This document shows positions 57,232-64,000 of a stretch of DNA of 64,000 bases, piece after piece (the stretch's first letter is position 1; the number at the start of each line of letters is the position of its first letter). The stretch lies in NCBI GenBank assembly GCA_963711675.1, contig CAVQFB010000003.1, forward strand, positions 310,001 to 374,000. Direction: 5' to 3'. The notes beneath the pieces were generated by a model. It searched no databases and was not told where the DNA came from. It worked only from the letters and a program-made list of their open reading frames with translations. Origin of the DNA: CAVQFB01 sp963711675 (GTDB lineage Bacteria; Acidobacteriota; Terriglobia; Terriglobales; Acidobacteriaceae). Made by a program: the position numbers and the translations under genes.

Positions 57232-59670
57232 ATGCCACTCTTCGCTGACGTTGCCCTCGCTGTGCCCCTGGACATGGCGTTTACCTACGCCATTCCCCTC
57301 GGCATGGAGCCAGTCGTGGGCGGGCGCGTGCTGGTGCCCTTCCGGCAGCGGCGCATGTCAGGCATAGTCGTCGAACTGCATGATCGCGAACCTTCAGTCA
57401 AAACCAAAAACGTTCTACAGGTAATCGATTCCGCCCCGGTTCTGAACGAAGAGCTACTGCGGCTAGGCCGCTGGATTGCGGATTACTATCTCGCTCCGGT
57501 CGGCGAAGTGTTTCGGACCATGCTGCCGCTGGGCGCGGAGTTCAAGAAGTCCATCGGATACCGCATTCTTGATGCGGGGCAGATGGCCTTGCATCTGGCG
57601 GGGATGTCTGGGTCGTCGGCGCGATCGCAGAGAACGCCCGACGAACAGCTCATTGAATTTCGCGTGCTCGAATATCTGACCGATCGCGATATGGTTCGCG
57701 CGGAAGGCCTGCGATCAGGTACGGGAGCCAGCAAAGCGATTCTGGCGGGGATGGTGCGAAAGAGATGGATCGCGCGGGAAGATTTTTCCGGCGCCCGTGA
57801 CGCGACTCGCACGGTGAGGCACGCCGTACTGAAGAGTGTGGAAGGAAAGCTCAACGAAAACCAGCAGACTCTCGTCGATACGTCTGGCGGCCGCGGGCGG
57901 GAAAGTATCGATCGAGACTCTGCAGTCGCTCGACGTGCCGCGTACGACGCTAAGCACGCTGGTGAAGCGCGGACTGGTCGAGATTGTCGAAGAGCCGGCG
58001 GAATTCACGATGTCGGGAGTGAAGCCGCGAACGTCCATTTTCGATTTTGAGTTCAATCCGGCGCAGCGGGAAGCCCTGACCAAGATCCGCGAAGGAGTGG
58101 AGAGGAAGAAATTTGCCGGCCTGCTGCTGCACGGAGTGACTGGCTCCGGCAAGACGGCTATCTATCTTGCGGGGATGCGGGCGGTGCTCGATGCAGGGCG
58201 GTCTGCAATTTTGCTGGTGCCGGAAATCGGTCTCACGCCGGCGGTTGCCGCGGATCTACATCAGGTCTTTGGCGATGAGGTCGCCATTCTGCATTCCGCT
58301 CTGTCCGATCAGGAGCGGGCCGAGCAATGGCATCGCATCAGCCGTGGGGAGGCGCGGATGGTCGTCGGCACGCGCTCGGCAGTATTCGCTCCGGTCGCCG
58401 ATCTGGCGCTGATCATCGTGGATGAAGAGCAGGATTCCTCCTACAAGCAGGAGGAGACGCCGCGTTATCACGCGCGCGATGTGGCGGTCATGCGGGCGAA
58501 GATGACGAATGCGGTGGTCGTGCTGGGGTCGGCGACGCCTTCGCTCGAGTCGTATTTCAATGCGAAGAAGAACAAGTACGCGCTGGTCGAGCTGCGCGAC
58601 CGTGTGGAAGAGCGGCCGCTGCCGGAGGTCGAGATCATCGACATGCGGCAGGAGTTTCAGGAAACGGGCCATGAGCAGGTGATCTCGCGCAAGCTGTCGG
58701 AGGAGATTCAGGAGCGCCTCGATCGCCAAGAACAGGTCATGGTGCTGCTGAACCGCCGCGGATATTCTCCGGTGGCGCTGTGCCGCACTTGCGGCAAGTC
58801 GCTCGAGTGCAGGAACTGCGCCATCGCGCTGACGCATCACAAGCGCGAGCGAAAGATGGAATGTCATTACTGCGGCTACACCGCGCCGGTGCCGCGGAAC
58901 TGCGTTCATTGCGGGAGTGAGTACGTCTATTTCCTGGGGACGGGATCGGAGAAGCTGGAAGAGTTACTGCACGGCATGTTTCCGCAGGCGCGCATCGCGA
59001 CGCCTCGATCGCGACACCGTGCGCGGCCGCGAAGATTTCGAGCGCATGCTGGCGGGTATGAACGCGGGCGAAATCGACCTGCTGGTGGGCACGCAGATGA
59101 TCGCCAAGGGCCACGACATTCATGGCGTGACGCTGGTGGGCGTGGTCGGCGCGGACATGGCGCTGGGTATGCCGGATTTTCGCGCGGCTGAGCGCACTTT
59201 CCAGTTACTCACTCAGGTTGCCGGACGCGCCGGACGCGGTGAGACGCCGGGCACGTGTCGTCTTGCAGACTTATTTTCCCGATCACTACGCGGTGCAATA
59301 CGCCGCGCAGCACGACTTTCTCGGCTTCTACGAAAAGGAACTGCGCTTCCGGAGCTGGATGCACTATCCGCCGTATAGCGCGCTCGCCAATGTCCTGGTA
59401 CGCAGCGAGAAACTGGACGAGGCTCTGCGCTGGTCGGGTGAGCTGGGCAAGTGGTTTGAGAGCACGCGGCACGAGGGCATTCGAGTGCTGGGGCCGGCGG
59501 CGGCGCCGATTCTGCGGCTGAAGCGGGACTACCGCTATCATTTTGTTTTGAAGTCACCCAGCCGGGAAAAGCTGAATACTCTACTCCGCGCGATGCTGAG
59601 CTATGCCGCGCAGCAGAAGATTCCGAGAACCCAGATTGTCGTGGATGTGGACGCGCTATGGCTGATGTAG
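57232..59670 (+). pseudogene. priA: Primosomal protein N' (PriA helicase), frame broken three times as sequenced
   Basis: The replication-restart helicase that rebuilds stalled forks. The N-terminal DNA-binding part starts MPLFADVALAVPLDMAFTYA at 57232. The first break is near 57879, where the frame moves into LAAAGGKVSIETLQSL. The helicase then has Walker A HGVTGSGKTAIYL, Walker B VDEEQDSSYKQEE and the zinc-binding cysteines (CRTCGKSLECRNC, CHYCG, CVHCG). The second break, near 58995, separates FPQARIA from LDRDTVRGREDFERMLAG, and a third near 59255 leads into RVVLQTYFPDHYAVQYA, ending at 59670. All conserved blocks are intact. An essential-type gene being dead is unlikely, so error is favoured. 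Confidence 0.88.
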
Positions 59671-59711
59671 GAGGGGGCTTCGATCTCGAAGTACTAGGGC
59701 GAGGCTCTGCT

Positions 59712-60737
59712 CTAACGTCCCGCCCGAAAATCTCTCACGACTTGGCGCAGGGAGCTATGAGCGAATGGTGCCGGAGTCAGCGTGAGAACGAGCATTACCA
59801 GCGCAAGCACGGCCAGCCAGGAACGCGTGCCGGAAACGTGTGGCCAATCCGCCACCTGGGGATGACGCATGCTGCTGAGTTCCAGCAGGATCGCCCACAC
59901 CAGCCAGCCCGCCCAGAGGTAGACCGCCATCGGGATCAGGACCAGGATGGTCAGCCGCGAAATGATCCGATGGGCCCGGGGCGCGATGGAAAAGATGATG
60001 TGTCCGCCGTCGAGTTGCCCGCCCGGCAGCAGATTGAGCGACGTAGCGAACATTCCCACCCAGGCCGCTACCGCTGTGGGGTGAAGATTAATTCTGCTCA
60101 GTGGGAGATTCACGCCAGCGTGTGGAACTGCGGCTGCCAGCATTCGATGTGCGATCTCGAAGACTAATGGATAGCCAAGCTGTATCTCTGAGCTCGACAA
60201 AGGGGGCGCCAGCGGTTTCGACAGCCCCAGCGAGACGAACAGAACTGCGACCGCAACTACGAAGCCGGCGATGGGACCAGCGATCCCGATATCAAATAGC
60301 GCTGTGCGCGAACGGATCGGCGCGCGAATGCGAATGAAGGCGCCGAGAGTTCCGATCAGAGTTGGCGCCGGGATGAAAAAGGGAAGCGTGGCAAAGACTC
60401 CGTAGCGCTTGCAGTAGAGATAGTGGCCCATCTCATGAGCCAGCAGGATGAGCATCAGCGTGGCGGAGAAGGGTATACCCAGCAGCAGGCGGGAGGGCTG
60501 GGCGAAAACCCAGGTGACGGGAAAAAAAGAAAGACCTTCCTCGCCCCAGGAGAACACGGACTGGTTGTGCGCGAAGTTGTCCTGCATGCGCGCACCGACC
60601 ACGAGGGTCGTAAAAATGGTGAGCAGGAGCAGCAGTGCATGCAGCCAATAGCGCTGCTGTGGAGGACGTGCGACCCAGACTTGTACCGGAGGACGGTACT
60701 CGGGAATAGAGGTGAGTGGGGTTGTGGGATCCGACAT
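59712..60737 (-). CDS. Site-2-protease-like (M50) membrane zinc metalloprotease
   Basis: 341 residues from ATG 60737. The zinc motif HEMGH sits in LILLAHEMGHYLYCKRYG, and the third ligand region is NLLPGGQLDGGHIIF. Seven or so TM helices surround them. It cleaves membrane proteins within the bilayer, in bacteria often anti-sigma factors; the target is not shown here. The gene is convergent with priA and follows the HU gene on the same strand. Confidence 0.9.
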   Translation of the reverse strand: MSDPTTPLTSIPEYRPPVQVWVARPPQQRYWLHALLLLLTIFTTLVVGARMQDNFAHNQSVFSWGEEGLSFFPVTWVFAQPSRLLLGIPFSATLMLILLAHEMGHYLYCKRYGVFATLPFFIPAPTLIGTLGAFIRIRAPIRSRTALFDIGIAGPIAGFVVAVAVLFVSLGLSKPLAPPLSSSEIQLGYPLVFEIAHRMLAAAVPHAGVNLPLSRINLHPTAVAAWVGMFATSLNLLPGGQLDGGHIIFSIAPRAHRIISRLTILVLIPMAVYLWAGWLVWAILLELSSMRHPQVADWPHVSGTRSWLAVLALVMLVLTLTPAPFAHSSLRQVVRDFRAGR

Positions 60738-60798
60738 CAGTGATTCCGGCCGTGCCTGGGCCAATGGGATCGTCTGCCTGCGCGGCCGGCACGCGCAA

Positions 60799-61068
60799 CT
60801 AGTCGATCGACTGCAGTTCCTTGCCGGGCTTGAAGCGCACGGCCTTACCTGGCGGAATGGATACTTCCGCGCCGGTGCGCGGGTTGCGACCGATGCCGGT
60901 CTTGCGCGGGCGGACGTTGAACACGCCGAAGCCGCGCAACTCGATGCGATCGCCCTTGGCGAGGGATTTCTTCATGCTTTCGAAAACGGTTTCGACCGCC
61001 AGTTCGGCTTTCGTCTTGGTGATTCCGGTTTTGTTGACGACTTCGTTGATAATGTCGAGCTTGATCAC
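60799..61068 (-). CDS. HU/IHF-family DNA-binding protein
   Basis: 89 residues with the DNABII pattern: MIKLDIINEVVNKTGITK, VFESMKKSLAKGDRIELRGF, GVFNVRPRKTGIGRNPRTG and the KAVRFKPGKELQ end. The intercalating Pro is in RNPRTG. Whether it is HU or IHF-like is not determined. Confidence 0.93.
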   Translation of the reverse strand: MIKLDIINEVVNKTGITKTKAELAVETVFESMKKSLAKGDRIELRGFGVFNVRPRKTGIGRNPRTGAEVSIPPGKAVRFKPGKELQSID

Positions 61069-61300
61069 GAGCGGCTCCCGTTCAGACGAGTCCTACACCA
61101 AGTGATTGATGCTAAGGGAGATAAGGTAGATTGTCAACGGTGCATTCTCTCCCGTAAGATGGCTTTACCAGTCATCCACCAGCTTGCAGTTTCAGCCAGC
61201 CGAAAACGCCAACGTGCAATTGTGTGATTTGGTATCTTGGGCTCTCGCCGATTTCCGAAATTACCAGATTGCAAGATTGTCCGATTTCTTAAGGAGAACC

Positions 61301-61852
61301 ATGCTGAAGAGTGACCGTTGGATCCGCCGGATGGCGCTGGATCACGACATGATCAACCCTTTTTCCGAGAAGCAGGTTAGAGAAGGCGTAATTTCTTACG
61401 GCCTGTCGTCGTATGGCTATGACCTGCGCGTCGCCGACGAGTTCAAGATTTTCACGAACGTGAATTGCACCGTTGTCGATCCCAAGAATTTCGACGAACG
61501 GTCGTTTGTGACCGTGCGCTCGGACTGTGCCATTGTCCCACCGAACTCATTCGCTCTGGCGCGCTCGGTCGAGTACTTCAAGATTCCGCGCTCCGTGCTA
61601 ACCATCTGTGTTGGAAAGTCCACCTATGCCCGTTGCGGCATCATCGTCAACGTCACGCCGTTTGAGCCGGAGTGGGAAGGCTTTGTGACGCTTGAAATCT
61701 CGAACACCACGCCGTTGCCCGCCCGAATCTACGCCAATGAAGGGCTTTGCCAGATTCTTTTCTTCCAGTCGGACGAAATCTGCGAAGTCAGCTACGCCGA
61801 TCGCAAAGGAAAGTACCAGGCGCAGAAGGGAATCGTGCTGCCGAAGTTGTAA
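61301..61852 (+). CDS. dcd: dCTP deaminase
   Basis: 183 residues from ATG 61301 with aaggag nine bases upstream. Family blocks: RWIRRMALDHDMINPF, the nucleotide-binding GLSSYGYDLRVADEF, VGKSTYARCGIIVNVTPFEP with the Ser/Arg-Cys active site, and the C-terminal KYQAQKGIVLPKL. It makes dUTP from dCTP for thymidylate supply. Confidence 0.95.
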   Translation: MLKSDRWIRRMALDHDMINPFSEKQVREGVISYGLSSYGYDLRVADEFKIFTNVNCTVVDPKNFDERSFVTVRSDCAIVPPNSFALARSVEYFKIPRSVLTICVGKSTYARCGIIVNVTPFEPEWEGFVTLEISNTTPLPARIYANEGLCQILFFQSDEICEVSYADRKGKYQAQKGIVLPKL

Positions 61853-61864
61853 GGAAAGCAGCTT

Positions 61865-61910
61865 TTGGCTATTAGCTCTTAGCCTTTAGCTCTTAGCTGT
61901 CAGCTCCACT
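61865..61910. repeat. AGCT-rich repeat, left arm
   Basis: ttggctattagctcttagcc, tttagctcttagctgtcagc. The reverse complement of ttggctattagctcttagc reappears near 62095, with a repeat family A copy between the two arms. Confidence 0.6.
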
Positions 61911-61936
61911 TTGAGTTGCCGGCTCAATTCTAGACC

Positions 61937-61988
61937 GTCATCCCGAAGCCCCCGCGTTTTTCTCCAGCGGCGCGAGGGATCTGGCGCG
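61937..61988. repeat. Inverted repeat family A copy inside the dcd-hfq gap
   Basis: accgtcatcccgaagccccc, gcgtttttctccagcggcgc, gagggatctggcgcg. It sits between the AGCT-rich arms. Confidence 0.65.
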
Positions 61989-62088
61989 CAGTGTTTCAAC
62001 AAAGAACGCGAAACTATTTCAGGAAGTTGCGTGCAAGAAAAGACAAGTATTGGGACGGACGTATTAGAGCTGAACGCGATCAGTATAG

Positions 62089-62138
62089 GAGCTAAAAGCT
62101 AAGAGCCAATAGCTAGCGGCCAAGAGCTGAAAGCTACG
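62089..62138. repeat. AGCT-rich repeat, right arm (inverted)
   Basis: gagctaaaagctaagagcca, atagctagcggccaagagct, gaaagctac. It partly overlaps the hfq stop (62134). Confidence 0.6.
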
Positions 62139-62550
62139 TCTCACTTTCCTTGTACATGTACTTGATCGATGGCTTGTAGATCATCAGGTTGGGCTGGCCG
62201 TTGCGCGTCAGCTTGATGCAGTCCTTGTCATACCATTCGATCTGGCCGTGAATCTCTTCGCCGTCGCGCAACACGACGACCATCGGCGTCTTCGACTGCA
62301 TCTGCTTCTGGTAATAGAAGTTCTCCGCGTTGGTGGTCTCGGGAGGAGGTATCTTCTTGCCCGGGCCGCCGCCGGGCCGCTCCGAGCGCTCACGGCGTTC
62401 CATGGAAGATGGTCCGTGGTTCACGTGATTGGTGTGGTTGGTGTGGTTGTGGTCGTTACGGCTCAGGGCAGGCCGGATCAGTTTACGATTGGCGAATTCG
62501 TCCTGATCGGCTGGTCTTTCGGCTGGCATTGAATCAACCGTGTCTTTCAT
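62134..62550 (-). CDS. hfq: Hfq-like RNA chaperone with an Asn/His-rich N-terminal extension
   Basis: 138 residues from ATG 62550 (62529 is an alternative). The Sm core (about 73-135) starts NAENFYYQKQMQSKTPMVVV, followed by LRDGEEIHGQIEWYDKDCIK. In the second motif the usual Hfq YKHAIS is replaced by IYKPSIKYMYK, so the lysine is kept but the histidine is lost. Before it is an unusual extension with NDHNHTNHTNHVNHG and a Gly/Pro-rich linker. Hfq binds small RNAs and A/U-rich RNA. The core supports the call; the extension is of unknown role. Confidence 0.88.
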   Translation of the reverse strand: MKDTVDSMPAERPADQDEFANRKLIRPALSRNDHNHTNHTNHVNHGPSSMERRERSERPGGGPGKKIPPPETTNAENFYYQKQMQSKTPMVVVLRDGEEIHGQIEWYDKDCIKLTRNGQPNLMIYKPSIKYMYKESET

Positions 62551-63056
62551 GACTGCACCACCAGTGCGCAAGTTTCTGCGCAGGATGCCACAACACTGAA
62601 GCTGCGGTGATTGTGGTTACAGAGGGGTGAACTTTCCACTACCGTACCACAGGGTTCAGCACAAGACAATGCTGGGTAGTGTCCTAATCTGCGCAGATCA
62701 TTACTAGGACTGTCATCTTGAGCGGAGCGGTAGAAGGCGCCGGCGCCTTCTGCCGTGCAGTCGAAAGACCCCATGTCTGTCGATCTTCTTCGACGGCGTG
62801 TAATGGAGTTCGTACCACTAAGGCCTTTGTAGGAGCGGTTGAGAGAACTCCTTGCCGGGTCTGGGGTGAGTGCGGGCAGTATGGGGTCCCTCGGCTTCGC
62901 ATATTCGTTCGTGAGCGAACGAATTAGCTTCGCTCGGGATGACACAAGGAGAACAAAGTTCCTGGGCGCTCAAAGCGTCCTAAATTAGGACACCACCCGA
63001 TCCTGCTGGGTAGGAGTGGGTGACTTTGAGGAATATCCGCTAATTGCCTCCGTCCC
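62551..63056. other. Intergenic region between hfq and holB with repeats
   Basis: 506 bases without a gene. It holds repeat-like segments gtcatcttgagcggagcg (62713) with a ggcgccggcgcc palindrome, and a family A-like copy from about 62880 (gggtccctcggcttcgc, a ttcgttcgtgagcgaacgaa hairpin, gctcgggatgac). Confidence 0.5.
62880..62942. repeat. Variant of repeat family A with internal hairpin
   Basis: ggggtccctcggcttcgca, ttcgttcgtgagcgaacgaa, ttagcttcgctcgggatgac. The internal ttcgttc...gaacgaa forms a stem not present in the standard copies. Confidence 0.6.
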
Positions 63057-64000
63057 TTACCCTTCGAGCGCGGTTGCGAAGGCGTCGAGCGACAGCGAAC
63101 GGAGCAGGTTGCGTCTCATGCCGCGTTCCACGTCGCCGATCCGGTCGCTGGCGTTGGCGATCCAGGCAAAATCGGCGGCCTCGGAGAGTTTTTTCAGCTC
63201 GCCCTGAATATCTGTGTTGCGGACGAGATTGGCTGTGCCCGAGTTGAGGAACATGAGGTCCTGAAGCAGGGAGTACAGAGTCCGGAGAAGCTGTTCCGTT
63301 TTTTCCCGGCCTTCGGCGCCGGGCCGGTAAGTTTCTGTCGTTTTGAAAAGCTCGCTGTGATCCCCGCTGCGCAATGCGGAAGACAAGATGATCAGCGCGT
63401 GGTTGCGAGCGGCGGTATATTTCGCCAGATCGAAGCCCTGCGCTCGGCCCACGGCACCTTCGCTGAGACGTGCAACCAAAGATCTCTCTTTCGCGCTCCA
63501 ATTCGGCCGATGCTTCGCGAGATAACTCTCAATCTCCTCTACCGAAATTGCGCCCAGAGTAAACGTCATGGAACGAGATCGGATTGTTGCCAGCAACTCG
63601 CCAGGATTCTCGGTGAGCAGGAAGATGGTCGCGTACTCCGGAGGTTCTTCCAGGACTTTCAGTAGAGAGTTCGCCGCCTCTTTCATGAAGGCGGAATCGG
63701 TAAAGATGTAGACGCGCTCCTTCGCTTCAGAAGGACGGTAGTAGACGGTTTCAATGACCCTTCGCACCTGATCGACTTTGATCATCATCTGGGGCGGGTC
63801 GGGAGGAATGATGAGGACATCGGGGTGTGTCTGAACAAACAGACGAGTCTCTTTCTTATCGGTTTCGCGCAGGTTCTCGCGAGCCTCAACGGCTTCGGCG
63901 AAGCGCGCCTCAAGATCTTCGGATTGCGCAATGCGAACACAGTTCGAGCATTTGCCACAGAAGTCGGGCAGGCCATTCGTGATTGTGGGCGCGAGGCAAT
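63057..64000 (-). CDS. holB: DNA polymerase III delta' subunit (clamp loader), 5' partial
   Basis: The frame runs from the right window edge to 63057 and the start lies beyond 64000. Visible from about 63998: a zinc-binding set of Cys (FCGKCSNCVRIAQ), then VYIFTDSAFMKEAANSLLKV, LEEPPEYATIFLLT and RSRSMTFTLGAI, all typical of the clamp-loader core. The delta' subunit helps load the sliding clamp. The C-terminal 100 residues are less conserved. No Walker A is visible in this part, as expected because it would lie upstream. Confidence 0.9.
   Translation of the reverse strand, partial: CLAPTITNGLPDFCGKCSNCVRIAQSEDLEARFAEAVEARENLRETDKKETRLFVQTHPDVLIIPPDPPQMMIKVDQVRRVIETVYYRPSEAKERVYIFTDSAFMKEAANSLLKVLEEPPEYATIFLLTENPGELLATIRSRSMTFTLGAISVEEIESYLAKHRPNWSAKERSLVARLSEGAVGRAQGFDLAKYTAARNHALIILSSALRSGDHSELFKTTETYRPGAEGREKTEQLLRTLYSLLQDLMFLNSGTANLVRNTDIQGELKKLSEAADFAWIANASDRIGDVERGMRRNLLRSLSLDAFATALEG

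Noticed and set aside
7611..62942. CRISPR array
   Set aside because: Copies of the dispersed repeats are kilobases apart and in both orientations; no regular spacers or cas genes.

Overview
The window looks like chromosomal DNA of an Acidobacteriota bacterium, probably a Terriglobia/Koribacter-like lineage. The grounds are GC-rich coding sequence, a giant Ser/Thr kinase with PEGA repeats, several dispersed palindromic repeat families, and protein family content. No database search was possible, so this placement is inference. There are no rRNA, tRNA or CRISPR loci and no recognisable insertion sequence.

Layout. 1-7.5 kb: a GNAT-like protein open to the left edge, a Ser/Thr kinase-TPR-PEGA protein and a secreted PEGA protein. 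7.8-9.1 kb: an M48 membrane protease. 9.1-14.2 kb (minus): branched-chain amino acid operon ilvC-ilvB-ilvN-ilvD, whose frames carry many one-base indels. 14.7-17.1 kb: TetR regulator plus cupin, then PilZ plus a LuxR-type regulator. 17.2-23.6 kb: a GIY-YIG nuclease set among dispersed repeats, P5C dehydrogenase, tryptophanase, Fe/Mn superoxide dismutase and several small proteins. 23.7-27.1 kb (minus): complete dTDP-L-rhamnose set rfbB-A-C-D. 27.3-43.2 kb (minus): an exopolysaccharide locus (Wza exporter, Wzz/GumC chain-length protein, degenerate BY-kinase-like ATPase, NusG-like antiterminator, WbaP-type initiating transferase, O-antigen polymerase/ligase, flippase fused to a heparinase-like lyase, GT4 enzymes, parallel beta-helix protein). 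A divergent LuxR-type regulator, a GT39-like enzyme and a GH18-deacetylase-GT2 fusion follow (43.6-49.4 kb). 49.5-59.7 kb (plus): housekeeping genes rapZ, an MsbA-like ABC exporter, yicC, gmk, rpoZ, coaBC, a family 4 uracil-DNA glycosylase, a membrane protein and priA. 59.7-64 kb: site-2 protease, HU, dcd, hfq and a partial holB.

How it fits together. The rhamnose genes supply a nucleotide sugar. WbaP starts the repeat unit on undecaprenyl phosphate, the GT4 enzymes extend it, the Wzx domain flips it, the Wzy-like protein polymerises it, and Wzz plus Wza control length and export. The heparinase and beta-helix proteins may trim the product. The NusG paralogue probably keeps RNA polymerase processive over this long operon. 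The two LuxR-type regulators both lack the phosphoacceptor Asp.

Data quality. Broken but otherwise conserved frames occur in the kinase, M48 protease, ilvD, ilvB, ilvC, the flippase and priA. The protein sequence between breaks is well conserved and several breaks are homopolymer-length differences, so uncorrected assembly error is more likely than gene decay.
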